The notes: generated from the sequence alone by a model not told the origin. DNA of 64,000 nt from Trueperella abortisuis (GCF_030811095.1 NZ_JAUSQL010000001.1:248001-312000); one strand, 5' to 3'; counted from the stretch's first letter, positions 34,364 through 43,798 are shown. Numbers and translations are program-made.

Positions 34364-35333
34364 CGACGCCGACCTGGCGCGTACCGCGGCGCTGCTCGGG
34401 CGCGTCCGGGGTATTTTCCATGGCAGCGTGGTGGGGCAGACGGATTTGGCGAGGGCGCTTGTCACGGCGTTGATTGCGCGCGGACACGTGCTGCTGGAGT
34501 CGGTGCCGGGGTTGGCAAAGACCACGGCGGCGCTGACGTTGGCAGACTCGATCTCCGGCACGTTTTCCCGTATCCAGTGCACGCCGGACCTCATGCCGAA
34601 CGACATCGTGGGAACCCAGATTTACTCGTATGAGACGGGTAGTTTTTCCACTCAGCTCGGGCCGGTGCACGCCAACATGGTCCTGCTCGATGAGATCAAC
34701 CGTAGTTCGGCCAAGACCCAGTCGGCGATGCTGGAGGCGATGCAGGAACGCCAGACGTCGATCGGGGGCACGATCTACAAGCTACCGGATCCGTTCATGG
34801 TGATGGCTACCCAGAATCCGATCGAGGAGGAGGGCACCTACGTGCTGCCGGAGGCGCAGATGGATCGTTTCCTGCTCAAGGAGGTGTTGACATACCCCGA
34901 GCCGGATGAGGAGGTGGAGATCCTGACCAGGTCGGCGCAGGGCAGCTTCGGGCGCGGTGAGGTGGAGCCGATCTCCACGGGCGACGTGTTGTTCTTGCAG
35001 GCCACGGCCCGGCGGGTGTACGTGGATGAGTCGATCAAGCGCTACATTGTGGCGCTCATTAACACTACGCGCGGTCGGGGGCCGCGCCCGTTGCCGGAGC
35101 TGGAGCGTCACTTGCGCGTGGGGTCCTCCCCGCGCGGAGGGCTGGCGCTCATGCAGGTGGGTCAGGCGCTGGCGTTGCAGGCGGGGCGGAACTACGTGAC
35201 GCCGGAGGACATCACGGCGATGCGTTATCAGGTGCTCAGGCACAGGCTCGTGCGCACGTACGACGCGCTGGCCGGCGGCGTCCGCCCGGAGTCCCTCATC
35301 GACGCCGTCTTCGAGGCGGTGCCAACCCCATGA
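34338..35333 (+). CDS. MoxR-family AAA+ ATPase
   Basis: The 331-aa ATPase has a Walker A-type loop ESVPGLAKTTAA, Walker B VLLDEINRSSAKTQSA, MATQNPIEEEGTYVLPEAQMDRF (sensor region) and the C-terminal lid. MoxR ATPases act as chaperones with VWA-domain partners to activate or assemble protein complexes. ATG 34338 follows GGGAGGG at close range; an upstream in-frame ATG at 34326 is possible. The Walker A Lys-Thr is preserved in LAKTT. It is the first gene of a six-gene run. Confidence 0.92.
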   Translation: MALANGQINDADLARTAALLGRVRGIFHGSVVGQTDLARALVTALIARGHVLLESVPGLAKTTAALTLADSISGTFSRIQCTPDLMPNDIVGTQIYSYETGSFSTQLGPVHANMVLLDEINRSSAKTQSAMLEAMQERQTSIGGTIYKLPDPFMVMATQNPIEEEGTYVLPEAQMDRFLLKEVLTYPEPDEEVEILTRSAQGSFGRGEVEPISTGDVLFLQATARRVYVDESIKRYIVALINTTRGRGPRPLPELERHLRVGSSPRGGLALMQVGQALALQAGRNYVTPEDITAMRYQVLRHRLVRTYDALAGGVRPESLIDAVFEAVPTP

Positions 35334-36220
35334 GTGGGCGGGTCAGGCACGCGGCCACCAGGTCGGCGTTGGTGCGCGCCAAGGTCGCGCTGCCGGTGAT
35401 CCGCCGCGCGTCGGGGGTGTTCGAGGGCCAGCACGGCTCGACGCTGACGGGTCGGGGTCACGACTTCGACGACCTCGCCGATTACGTCCACGGCGACGAC
35501 GTGGCGGACATCGATTGGAAGACGTCGGCGCGGGCCGGGCACCCGATCATTCGCCGCTTCGAGCGTGAGACTGACATGTTCACCCAGCTGGTCATCGACA
35601 CGGGCGCGCAGATGGGCGCCGCTGCGCCGTCGGGGGAGTCGAAGGCGGAGTTGGCGATGTTCGCCGCGGACGTGCTCGGCTACCTTGCGATCCAGCGCGG
35701 GGACCGGCTGTCGGTGGTGTACGGGGATAGCGCGGGGGTGCGCCGGATTCCGGCACGCAACGGCAACTCGCACCTGGACTTTGCGCTCGACGCGGTCCAG
35801 GAGCGGATGGAGGCGGGCGCGGGGGAGTCGGCGGTGTCGGACATGCTGGAGGAGCTGTTGCGTGTGCCCCAGCCGCGCGCGCTGTTGCTGCTGGTCACGG
35901 ACGAATACTGGCCAGACCTCCCGGACGGGCGGACGCTGCGCCGAATCCGCACCCGCCACGAGATGGTGGTCTTGCGGGTGGCGGACATGTCGGTGGCGGC
36001 GCAGGGCGTGGAGCGCATGGTCGACCACGCAACCGGCTCCCTTATCCCGGCCTTCCTCCGCGACGACGCCATGCTGCGGGCTGATCTTGAAGATGAACGA
36101 CGCCGCGCCCACGCATTCGCGGCCGATCTGCTGCGCTCCAACGGAGTGCGGCACGTGAGCGTGGCGTCGACCAAGGAGGTCCCCTCCGCGATCGTTGGGT
36201 TGCTGAGGCGCCATGCTTGA
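35330..36220 (+). CDS. DUF58-domain protein
   Basis: The 296-aa protein is the standard DUF58 partner of MoxR. The hallmark GRGHDFDDLADYVHGDDVADIDWKTSAR-type motif occurs near residues 43-70, followed by a VWA-like fold. It overlaps the moxR stop by 4 nt. Its predicted job is to link the MoxR ATPase to the membrane VWA proteins encoded next; biochemical role is not established. Confidence 0.88.
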   Translation: MSGRVRHAATRSALVRAKVALPVIRRASGVFEGQHGSTLTGRGHDFDDLADYVHGDDVADIDWKTSARAGHPIIRRFERETDMFTQLVIDTGAQMGAAAPSGESKAELAMFAADVLGYLAIQRGDRLSVVYGDSAGVRRIPARNGNSHLDFALDAVQERMEAGAGESAVSDMLEELLRVPQPRALLLLVTDEYWPDLPDGRTLRRIRTRHEMVVLRVADMSVAAQGVERMVDHATGSLIPAFLRDDAMLRADLEDERRRAHAFAADLLRSNGVRHVSVASTKEVPSAIVGLLRRHA

Positions 36221-36668
36221 CCACGTCGTGGATCCGTTCGGCGCGCCCGCTGTGTACTGGGTGATTTTTGCCGTGGCGCTGGTGGCGTGCGCCGGCGTCG
36301 TTGGGGCGGGGCGATGGTACTGGAGGCGCGAGCCGGCGCGGCGGGAGGCCGGGCCGGCGCCGATGCGGGCGGGCCGGGACCCGGGCGCGATCGAGCGGAT
36401 CGACGCGGTGGTGGCGCGCCACCCGGCGGAAACGCCGGAGGATGTGCGGGCGCTGCACCTGGAGTTGGCCGCAGAGCTACGGGCGATCCTGGGCGAGCGC
36501 GTGGGTGCGGACCTGTCGGCCTGGCAGGTGGGTCAGTTGCGCGAGGTGGCGGCTTTCCGGCAGGCGGCGGACGCGATCGAGGAGTGGGAGGAGCCTTCCT
36601 TCTCGGCCGAACCGCACGCCAGTGCGCGGGCGGCCCGGGACCGCGCGGTGAGGGCGGTGTCATGGTAA
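36213..36668 (+). CDS. Small membrane protein of the MoxR operon
   Basis: The 151-aa protein has one helix at about residues 15-34, then a basic Arg/Pro stretch and a helical domain with PEDVRALHLELAAELRAIL. Its position between DUF58 and VWA genes matches the DUF4381-type protein found in many MoxR operons, though I cannot confirm the family. It overlaps both neighbours (8 nt with DUF58, 7 nt with the VWA gene). Confidence 0.78.
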   Translation: MLDHVVDPFGAPAVYWVIFAVALVACAGVVGAGRWYWRREPARREAGPAPMRAGRDPGAIERIDAVVARHPAETPEDVRALHLELAAELRAILGERVGADLSAWQVGQLREVAAFRQAADAIEEWEEPSFSAEPHASARAARDRAVRAVSW

Positions 36669-37636
36669 ACCCGCTGGTAGGAATAGTGCTTGGCCTTGCG
36701 CTTGTGGCCGCGGCGGCGCTCGGTTGGTTGCGCGGGCGGCGCGCCGAGGGCGGGGTGCGCGTGGCTCATACCGGCGCTGCCCTCCGCCACCCGCGGCTGC
36801 GCAGGCGGCTTGCCGTGCTGCGCGTGGGAATCGGGACCGTGGCGGCGCTCGCCGTCGTCGTTGGCGGTGGTGGCGCGTATCTGGCGGCGCGGCCGGTGGA
36901 TGCGGACTCACTGCGCTCCGAGCTCGCCAGCCGCGACATCATGTTGTGTTTGGACGTGTCCGGCTCGGTGCTCGCCTACGACGCCGAGGTGCTGCGCTCG
37001 TTCGCCACCCTCGTGGAGAACTTCGAGGGGGAGCGCGTGGGGTTGAGCATCTTCAATTCGTCCTCGCGGCTCGTCTTCCCGCTGACCAGCGACTACGCCC
37101 TGATCACCGACCAGATCGACTCCGCCGTCGACGTCATGAGCACCCAGAACCCGGCCGGCCTCAACCGCCTCCTCGCCGGCACCGAGGCGGGGGTGGAGGC
37201 CTATGGCTCCTCCCTTATCGGCGACGGCCTCGTCTCCTGCCTGTACTCCTTCAACTTCGCCGATGACGAGCGCGCCCGCACCGTCATCTTCGCCACCGAC
37301 AACCAGCTCGCCGGCGAGCCCGTTTTCACGCTCGCCGACGGGATCGAGCGGGCCAAGGAGCGCGACGTCGTCGTGCACGGCGTCTACATCTCTGGGCCGT
37401 GGACGGACGACGACGCCGAGATGCGCGATCTGCTGGAGGCGGGCGGAATGTACTACTACCCCTTCAACGACATCGGGGCGGCGGGACGGATCGTTGAGTC
37501 GGTGCAGGCTCAGGACGTGGAGAACGTCGTCGTGCAGGGCGATGCGGTGATGGTGGACCGGCCGGGGCGGTGGCCGGCGGTCATCGCGGGGGCGCTCGTG
37601 GTGTTGCTCGCGCTGGCGTGGAGGTTCAAGCTATGA
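36662..37636 (+). CDS. VWA-domain membrane protein 1 (BatA-like)
   Basis: The 324-aa protein has N-terminal helices (about 5-20 and 55-75), a von Willebrand A domain with the metal-site DVSGS motif in IMLCLDVSGSV and a C-terminal helix at 300-320. VWA proteins of this type sit in the membrane and bind partners under MoxR control. It overlaps genes on both sides, showing tight translational coupling. Confidence 0.87.
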   Translation: MVNPLVGIVLGLALVAAAALGWLRGRRAEGGVRVAHTGAALRHPRLRRRLAVLRVGIGTVAALAVVVGGGGAYLAARPVDADSLRSELASRDIMLCLDVSGSVLAYDAEVLRSFATLVENFEGERVGLSIFNSSSRLVFPLTSDYALITDQIDSAVDVMSTQNPAGLNRLLAGTEAGVEAYGSSLIGDGLVSCLYSFNFADDERARTVIFATDNQLAGEPVFTLADGIERAKERDVVVHGVYISGPWTDDDAEMRDLLEAGGMYYYPFNDIGAAGRIVESVQAQDVENVVVQGDAVMVDRPGRWPAVIAGALVVLLALAWRFKL

Positions 37637-38646
37637 ACGTCCAGTTTTTGATTCCTCCGGTGCCGCTCGCCGTGGTGGCGGGCGTGGGGCTGGTGATCGT
37701 CGTCGGCGCGATCGTGACCGCGCGTGAGCGCTGGCTGGCGTGGCTACGCCGGGCCGGGATGCTCGCGATGGCGGTGGCGATGGGGGTGACGCCGGCGGTG
37801 AGCGTTCAGACGCGCACGCTGACCTCGAACCTGGCGGTGCTGTTCGTCGTGGACGCCACGGGCTCGATGGCGGCGCAGGATTACGGGGACGGGCGCCGGC
37901 TCGACGGAGTGAAGGCGGACGCGGCGGCGCTCTTGAACGCGCTGCCCGAGGCGCACGTCGGCATCGTCGAGTACAGCTCGCAGGCCACCGAGCAGCTGCC
38001 GCTGACCACCGACAAGCAGGCGGCCCGCACCTGGTTCGACGTCTACGATCGGGAGATGACGGACTTCTCCGCCGGTTCCTCCATCAACCGGCCGGTCGAG
38101 GAGGTCAGGGCCGTGCTCGAACGGATGCAGGGGGAGCGTTACGTGCCGGTGGTCATTGTGATGACCGACGGTGAGGCCACCGACGCGATGACATCGCGAC
38201 GCGACGAGGCCCCGGACTACTCGGCGTGGGCGCCGCTGGTGGAGGGCGGATTCGTGCTCGGGTACGGCACCGAGGCGGGCGCGCCGATGCTTCGGCGCGA
38301 CGCGGCGGGCGAGACCGGAGAGCTCATCACGGCGCCCACGGGCGAGGTGGCGATCTCGAAGGCCAACCCGGAGGCGCTGCGGACGATCGCCGGGCAGATC
38401 GGGGTGCCCTACGTGCACCGCAACGGGCCGGGCGGGATCGAGGAGCTGGCGAGGGAGCTGACGGCGAATGCGAGCCTGGGCGAGGGCGTGGAGGAAAACG
38501 TCTACAGCCCCATTATCTGGCCGTTCGCCGTGGTCCTCGCGCTGCTGGGGGCATGGGAGCTCTTCGATCTCATGCCGCGGGTGCGGGCGGTGGCCACGAT
38601 GTCCACGCGCCGGGCCACCCTCGACACGGGCGGAGGCAGACGATGA
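37633..38646 (+). CDS. VWA-domain membrane protein 2 (BatB-like)
   Basis: The 337-aa protein has helices at about 8-30 and 38-55, a VWA domain with a DATGS metal site (DXTGS rather than DXSXS) and VVIVMTDGEATD, then a C-terminal helix. DATGSMAAQD keeps the key Asp and Ser. It overlaps VWA 1 by 4 nt. The two together resemble the BatA/BatB pair of aerotolerance-type operons. Confidence 0.87.
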   Translation: MNVQFLIPPVPLAVVAGVGLVIVVGAIVTARERWLAWLRRAGMLAMAVAMGVTPAVSVQTRTLTSNLAVLFVVDATGSMAAQDYGDGRRLDGVKADAAALLNALPEAHVGIVEYSSQATEQLPLTTDKQAARTWFDVYDREMTDFSAGSSINRPVEEVRAVLERMQGERYVPVVIVMTDGEATDAMTSRRDEAPDYSAWAPLVEGGFVLGYGTEAGAPMLRRDAAGETGELITAPTGEVAISKANPEALRTIAGQIGVPYVHRNGPGGIEELARELTANASLGEGVEENVYSPIIWPFAVVLALLGAWELFDLMPRVRAVATMSTRRATLDTGGGRR

Positions 38647-39449
38647 GGCGGACAGGTAGGGCGAGCGCGAGGCCGGCGAGCCCCGCCGTGCGGCGCTCGG
38701 CGATGAAGCGGACCGTCGTGGCGCTGGCAGGAGTGTGCGCGTTGGCGCTCGCGGCGGTGAGCATCCTGGCAGGCGTCGCGGCCTTCGCCCTGGCGGCGGG
38801 AAAGTCCCGGTACGACGCGGGTCAGTACTCGGCATCGGCGCGAGCCTACGAGCTGGCCACCCACGCGATGCCGGACGCGCTTGGGCGCTGGAAAGCCTAC
38901 TTCGGCGCAGGTACGGCCCGGCTCAAGGCGGGGGAGGCGGCCGCGGCGATCGAGGACCTGACGAGGGCGCTCGATCTGGTGACGGCGCAGGCCTCGCCCG
39001 CCGAGCAGGACCCGTCCGGCGAGCAGGACCCGCCCGCCGAGGAGCGCGAGGTCAGCGACGAGTGCAAGGTGCGCATCAATCTCGCCATCGCCACGATGGC
39101 GGTGGCGGCAGACGAGTCCGACCCGGCCCTCGCCGCCGCGGGATACGCCGACGCCGCCAGCATTATCGCCCCCTGCCAGGACGAAGAGTCCATGAAGGTG
39201 GGCAAGCAGGCGCAGGAGAGCCAGAACGACGCCGAGGAAGAGGCGGCGCGCCAGGACGCTGAGCGCCGTGGCGAGCAGGGGCAGGAGGCCGACCAGGGCG
39301 AGCCCGGCGAGGATAGCCAGGACAGCGAGGGGGAAGCAGGCGAGCAGGACCGGGAGCTACTTGAACGCATGTCGGAGGCCGAGCGAGAACGTCGCGAGTG
39401 GGACGAGTATGATAAGAAATTCGGGAGCAAGAACGGAGAAAACTGGTGA
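38643..39449 (+). CDS. Membrane-anchored TPR-like protein (BatC-like)
   Basis: The 268-aa protein has a basic N-terminus, one helix at about 23-48, a TPR-like helical region (YDAGQYSASARAYELA, AYFGAGTARLKAGEAAAA) and a Glu/Gln/Asp-rich tail from about 180 ending in a Lys-rich tip. It completes the MoxR-DUF58-VWA-VWA-TPR set. It overlaps VWA 2 by 4 nt and aroD by 4 nt. Confidence 0.8.
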   Translation: MRRTGRASARPASPAVRRSAMKRTVVALAGVCALALAAVSILAGVAAFALAAGKSRYDAGQYSASARAYELATHAMPDALGRWKAYFGAGTARLKAGEAAAAIEDLTRALDLVTAQASPAEQDPSGEQDPPAEEREVSDECKVRINLAIATMAVAADESDPALAAAGYADAASIIAPCQDEESMKVGKQAQESQNDAEEEAARQDAERRGEQGQEADQGEPGEDSQDSEGEAGEQDRELLERMSEAERERREWDEYDKKFGSKNGENW

Positions 39450-40210
39450 TTTTCGACCAGGGCAAGCGCCCCGCGATCATCGTGCCGGTGGCGGGCACCA
39501 CCCCGCAGGTGATCCTCGAGGAGGCGAAGGCGTGCGAGAAGGCGGGCGCCGACGTCGTGGAGTTCCGCGCCGACTACCTGCTGGCGGCGCATCCGGGCAC
39601 GGACGTCGACACGATCGCGCGCGACCTCCTGCGCGAGCTGTACTCCCAGCTCGCCGTGCCGGTCCTCATCACGTTCCGCACCATGCCGCAGGGCGGCGAG
39701 GTGGAGCTCACCCCCTTCCGCTACCGGGTGCTCATGGCCACGATCCTCGACATCCTGATGCAGGAGGCCGTGCCGCCCGAGCGAGTGGGCGTGGACCTGG
39801 AGTTCGTCTCGGAAGCCACGCCTGAGCTCGCCGCGCGAGCGGTGGAGCTGGGCTACACGCCCGTCGTGTCGCACCACGAGTGGGAGGACACCCCTGACTC
39901 TGAGGTCCTCTACGTCATGGTGGAGGATATGCTCGCGATTCCGACCGCGGTGCCGAAGCTGGCCGTCATGGCGCACAACGAACAGGACACCGCGCGGCTG
40001 CTAGAGGTCACCAAGCAGCTGGCGCAGGAGACCGGCCGGCCGCTGATCACCGTGGCGATGGGGGAGGCCGGTATCCGCTCCCGACTGGAGGGCTACAAGT
40101 ACGGGTCGGTGGCCACATTCGCCACCGCCGGCGCATCGACGGCGCCTGGCCAGCCGACAATCGAGCGCCTCCGAGCGGTGCTCGGAGGCGCTGATCAGGG
40201 CGAGGATTAA
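39446..40210 (+). CDS. aroD: 3-dehydroquinate dehydratase, type I
   Basis: The 254-aa class I enzyme makes 3-dehydroshikimate through a lysine Schiff base. ADVVEFRADYL carries the substrate Glu/Arg pair, VVSHHEW the catalytic His, and VPKLAVMAHN the Schiff-base Lys. The C-terminal MGEAGIRSR and GQPTIERLR motifs are also present. It starts at a GTG overlapping the TPR gene stop by 4 nt, so it is translated as the last gene of the MoxR operon. Many actinobacteria use the unrelated type II enzyme. Confidence 0.93.
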   Translation: MIFDQGKRPAIIVPVAGTTPQVILEEAKACEKAGADVVEFRADYLLAAHPGTDVDTIARDLLRELYSQLAVPVLITFRTMPQGGEVELTPFRYRVLMATILDILMQEAVPPERVGVDLEFVSEATPELAARAVELGYTPVVSHHEWEDTPDSEVLYVMVEDMLAIPTAVPKLAVMAHNEQDTARLLEVTKQLAQETGRPLITVAMGEAGIRSRLEGYKYGSVATFATAGASTAPGQPTIERLRAVLGGADQGED

Positions 40211-40245
40211 GCCCGCGTGTGTTGGAGGCTCGGCCGCGGGCCGGG

Positions 40246-40680
40246 CTACTTGGATTCGCTGTCGGCGGCCGCGCCCTCGACCTGCTCGATCTTGCCGTCG
40301 AGCTTGTCAGCGATCGCCTTGAGGGCGGCCTCGTCGCCGGCGATGTACCAGTTGTCGCCCACCAGCGCGGTGAAAGAGTCGCCCGCAGCCTGCGCCCGGT
40401 GCATGTAGGCCGAACGCGCGCCCTGGTTGGTGAAGACGCCAAAGAAGTCGCTTTCGGAGCAGGTTCCCTGGTTCCAGTCGCCTTCGGTCCAGTTCGCGCA
40501 GGTGTAGCCGGCGTCGACGGCGGCGTTCTTCAGATCAGCCACCGTGTTGTAGCTGCCCGCGAGCGCGCGGACGGTGGCGCTGGCGGATTCGCTGGCGCCG
40601 GTGGTCTCGGTGGAGCTGGTCGCGTCCGAACAGCCGGCGAGGGCCAGTGCAATGGTGAGGGTCGCAAGGATCTTCTTCAT
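40246..40680 (-). CDS. Small secreted lipoprotein
   Basis: The 144-aa protein has a lipoprotein signal [17 protein letters not shown] (Cys17), a Ser/Thr/Ala linker and a small domain with two Cys ([16 protein letters not shown]). The domain resembles uncharacterised secreted proteins of actinobacteria; no function is assigned. TATAGT about 30 nt upstream of the ATG could be its -10. It converges on aroD with 35 bp between. Confidence 0.78.
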   Translation of the reverse strand: MKKILATLTIALALAGCSDATSSTETTGASESASATVRALAGSYNTVADLKNAAVDAGYTCANWTEGDWNQGTCSESDFFGVFTNQGARSAYMHRAQAAGDSFTALVGDNWYIAGDEAALKAIADKLDGKIEQVEGAAADSESK

Positions 40681-40867
40681 GTTGTTCCATTCTTCTGAGT
40701 GTTAGCCGTGCGCTACTATACTCCTTCCCGTTCCCGCGCTCCTATTCGCATCCGGCAGCGCCACGAGTGCCAAGAGCTCCGTGGGCGGTACGGCGACATC
40801 GGCCCCCGGGGCGGAGTGGGCCGTTCCACCCTCGGCGCAAAGTCTGCGGGCGCCCGGCCACCCTCAC

Positions 40868-40873
40868 TAGACT
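40868..40873 (+). promoter_or_regulatory. Leaderless-type -10 box, aldo/keto reductase
   Basis: TAGACT is 7 nt upstream of the start codon at 40881 with no ribosome site between. Confidence 0.5.
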
Positions 40874-40880
40874 GGCCACC

Positions 40881-41849
40881 ATGAGTGATATGCCGTACAA
40901 CCGTCTTGGATCCGCAGGCCTTCAGGTCTCCCAGTTCAGCTTCGGCTCCTGGGTCACATTCGGCGGGCAGGTGGACACCGGGCTCGCCAAGGAGCAGCTC
41001 CAGGCCGCCGCCGACGCCGGGGTCAACTTCTTCGACAACGCCGAGGTCTACGCCGGCGGCGAGTCCGAGAAGATCATGGGCGAGGCCATCCGCGAGCTGG
41101 GCTGGAAGCGCCACGAGTACGTCATCTCCACGAAGTTCTTCTGGGGAATCAACGGCGACATGCCCAACATGAGGAACACCCTCAACCGCAAGTACCTCAT
41201 GCAGGCGATCGACGGCTCGCTCGAGCGCCTCGGCCTCGACTTCGTGGACCTGGCCTACTGCCACCGCCCGGATCCGAACACCCCAATCGAGGAGACGGTG
41301 TATGCGATGAGCGACATCGTCGAGTCGGGCAAGGCGCTTTACTGGGGAACCTCCGAGTGGAGTGCGGAGGAGATCCGCGCCGCCTGGGACATCGCCGACA
41401 AACGCAACCTGCGCAAGCCCGTCATGGAGCAGCCGCAGTACAACCTCCTCCACCGCGACCGCGTCGAGAAGGAATACGCCCGCCTGTATGAGGACCTCGG
41501 CCTTGGCCTGACCACGTGGTCGCCGCTGGCGGGCGGCATCCTCACGGGCAAGTATGCGGACGGCGTTCCGCAGGGCTCGCGCGCCACGCTCAAGGGCCAC
41601 GACTATCTGCTTGCCGACGCCGAAGCCTCCCGCGGGCAGGTGCGCGAGCTCGGTCAGATCGCTGGCGAGCTCGGAGTCAGCACCGCGCAGCTGGCCCTCG
41701 GCTGGGTGGCCGCCAACCCGCACGTGTCCACGGTGATTTTGGGGGCGTCCTCGGTCAAGCAACTGCAGGAGAACCTCGGCGCGCTTGACGCTGTCAAGGC
41801 CCTCAACGACGACGCCGCCCTCAAGGCGAGGATCGACGAGCTGTTCTAA
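40881..41849 (+). CDS. Aldo/keto reductase (KCNAB/YghZ-type)
   Basis: The 322-aa NADPH-dependent oxidoreductase has the AKR catalytic set: [14 protein letters not shown] (Asp and Tyr), KFFW lysine region, and [15 protein letters not shown] with His. The group resembles the voltage-gated potassium-channel beta-subunit-like branch. [12 protein letters not shown] and [12 protein letters not shown] support this. Substrate is unknown; this branch reduces aldehydes such as methylglyoxal. An upstream open frame to 40767 is not supported because the leaderless -10 lies before ATG 40881. Confidence 0.92.
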   Translation: MSDMPYNRLGSAGLQVSQFSFGSWVTFGGQVDTGLAKEQLQAAADAGVNFFDNAEVYAGGESEKIMGEAIRELGWKRHEYVISTKFFWGINGDMPNMRNTLNRKYLMQAIDGSLERLGLDFVDLAYCHRPDPNTPIEETVYAMSDIVESGKALYWGTSEWSAEEIRAAWDIADKRNLRKPVMEQPQYNLLHRDRVEKEYARLYEDLGLGLTTWSPLAGGILTGKYADGVPQGSRATLKGHDYLLADAEASRGQVRELGQIAGELGVSTAQLALGWVAANPHVSTVILGASSVKQLQENLGALDAVKALNDDAALKARIDELF

Positions 41850-41953
41850 GCCCGCGGCCCGCCGCCGGTAGCGCCGACCACAAGCCCGCCGCCGGTCGGC
41901 AAGCTGGCGGCGAGCCCGCCCCGGGCGGTATGAGATCCGAGGGCCTAATGAGC

Positions 41954-41959
41954 TAGGTT
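41954..41959 (+). promoter_or_regulatory. Leaderless-type -10 box, hemH
   Basis: TAGGTT is 7 nt upstream of ATG 41967 with no ribosome site. It also resembles one half of an iron box, but no second half is visible. Confidence 0.45.
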
Positions 41960-41966
41960 AAGACCC

Positions 41967-42971
41967 ATGCCCGGTATTTTGCTCGTCAACCTCGGATCGC
42001 CCGACTCGCCCGCGCCCTCGGACGTCGCCACCTTCCTTCGCGACTTCCTCTCCGACCCCGACGTCATCGACTTTCCGCGCCCGCTGTGGCTACCGATCCT
42101 GCACGGCATCGTCCTTCGCACACGCCCCAAAAAGTCCGGCGCGCTGTACGAGACGATCTGGACGGAGGAGGGCTCGCCGCTCGTCGCTATCACGCGCCGC
42201 CAGCGCGACCTGCTCGCCGAGGCGCTACCGTGGCAGGTGCGCTTCGCGATGACGTACACCGCGCCGTCGATCGCCGAGGAGCTCGACGCGTTTGCCCGCG
42301 AGGGCGTCCGCGAGGTCACCGTGCTGCCGCTTTACCCGCAGTGGGCGCCGTCCAACACCGGCTCGATCGCGTCGCAGGTGCGCGAGTGGCAGGCCACCTC
42401 GCCCGAAACCCGCGTGCAGGTGATCGGCCCCTGGCCCACCGAGCCCCACTTCGTGGACTGGCACGCGGGCAAGATCGCCGACGCCGTCACCGCTCTGCCC
42501 AACCCGGAACGCGCCCGCATCCTGCTGTCTTACCACGGGGTGCCCGAGCGGCGCGCCCACCGGCCGCACGAATACGTCGTCCAGTGCGAGGCCACCACGT
42601 CCGCTATCGACAGGGCGCTTCGCCTACGCGGAGTGAGCAACGACGTCGTGACCACCTACCAATCGAAGTTCGGGCCGGGCCGGTGGCTGACCCCCGCCAC
42701 GATCGACACGATGGCGGCCCTGCCCGGCGACGGCTTCACGAGCGTGGTCCTAGCCACCCCGGGTTTCCTCGCCGACTGCATCGAAACCCTCGACGAGCTC
42801 GACGTCCTCAACCGTGAGGCCTTCGAAAACGCCGGCGGCACGCACTTCGTGCGGGTGTCGCCGATGAATGACGATCCGGCGCTCGCCGACGTCGTCGCCC
42901 ACCTTCTCGCAGGTTCCGGCGCTTCTCCTACCCCGGTACGAGATCCCGAGGCCGCGGCCGAGGCGAATTAG
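41967..42971 (+). CDS. hemH: Ferrochelatase, proteobacterial HemH type
   Basis: The 334-aa enzyme inserts iron into a porphyrin. It opens LLVNLGSPDSP and contains FLRDFLSDPDVIDFPR, SPLVAITRRQ, LPLYPQW, LLSYHGVPERR with the metal-site His, QSKFGPGRWL and ATPGFLADCIETLDE. These match the protoporphyrin ferrochelatases of proteobacteria rather than the actinobacterial coproporphyrin ferrochelatase, which begins with a different LSFGGP-type motif. It may work on protoporphyrin IX. No other heme gene is in the window. The next gene, pcs, follows after 44 bp. Confidence 0.92.
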   Translation: MPGILLVNLGSPDSPAPSDVATFLRDFLSDPDVIDFPRPLWLPILHGIVLRTRPKKSGALYETIWTEEGSPLVAITRRQRDLLAEALPWQVRFAMTYTAPSIAEELDAFAREGVREVTVLPLYPQWAPSNTGSIASQVREWQATSPETRVQVIGPWPTEPHFVDWHAGKIADAVTALPNPERARILLSYHGVPERRAHRPHEYVVQCEATTSAIDRALRLRGVSNDVVTTYQSKFGPGRWLTPATIDTMAALPGDGFTSVVLATPGFLADCIETLDELDVLNREAFENAGGTHFVRVSPMNDDPALADVVAHLLAGSGASPTPVRDPEAAAEAN

Positions 42972-43015
42972 ACGATAATGATCTACACATACGCCGTTGC
43001 ACAAGGGGATTATTC

Positions 43016-43798
43016 ATGCCTATAGACCAGCCCGCCGGTGCGCCGCGTCGTATCCGCTCCATCGCGCCCGAAGCGATAGCCCCACTCCCACAGCGGGTGC
43101 GCGCCTGGCTGGTGCACATCTTCACCATGTCCGGCATGGCGTTCGCCGCGCTCGCGACCCTCGCGCTCATCAACCAAGAGATCACGTGGATGTGGCTATG
43201 GCTCGGGGTGGCGCTGGTGGTGGACGGCGTGGACGGCTTCTTCGCCCGCCGCTATCGGGTCAAGGAGGTGCTGCCGTGGTTCGACGGCGGCATCCTCGAC
43301 ATCGCGATCGACTACATTACCTGGACCTTCATCCCCGCGATCTTCATGTACACCCAGCTGGATCTGGGGCCGAAGCCGCTGGCGGGCGTGCTGACGGTAC
43401 TGATCTTGACGTCCTCGACGCTGTGTTACGCCAACGAAAACTGGAAGTCGGTGGACTACTACTTCTACGGCTTCCCCGCGGCGTGGAACATCGTGGCGGT
43501 GATCCTGTACGTGCTCCAGCTGGGGCAGGCGGCGAACGTGTTCTGGGTGGCGCTGTTCATCTTCCTGACAATCGTGCCGTTCTACTGGACTCACCCGTTC
43601 CGGGTGCGGCGCTTCATGGCGCTGAATCTGGCGGCGATCTCCGTGTGGATCATCGCCACCGGTTGGCTCGTGGCGATCTTCCCGCGCCAGCCGATGTGGC
43701 TCATGGTCTTATTCTGGCTCTCCGGCGGTTGGTTCATCGCCACGGGTCTGATCCGCACCCTGACGGGTCCCGACCGGCCGATCTTCCGTAAGAAATGA
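43016..43798 (+). CDS. pcs: Phosphatidylcholine synthase
   Basis: The 260-aa membrane enzyme should join CDP-diacylglycerol to choline. It has about eight helices and the CDP-alcohol phosphotransferase pattern DGVDGFFARR followed by VKEVLPWFDG and DIAIDY. The VHIFTMSGM start and YYFYGFPAAWNIV match rhizobial-type Pcs. An AAGGGG ribosome site precedes the ATG. The enzyme needs choline from the environment or host. Pcs is uncommon in actinobacteria. Confidence 0.9.
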   Translation: MPIDQPAGAPRRIRSIAPEAIAPLPQRVRAWLVHIFTMSGMAFAALATLALINQEITWMWLWLGVALVVDGVDGFFARRYRVKEVLPWFDGGILDIAIDYITWTFIPAIFMYTQLDLGPKPLAGVLTVLILTSSTLCYANENWKSVDYYFYGFPAAWNIVAVILYVLQLGQAANVFWVALFIFLTIVPFYWTHPFRVRRFMALNLAAISVWIIATGWLVAIFPRQPMWLMVLFWLSGGWFIATGLIRTLTGPDRPIFRKK

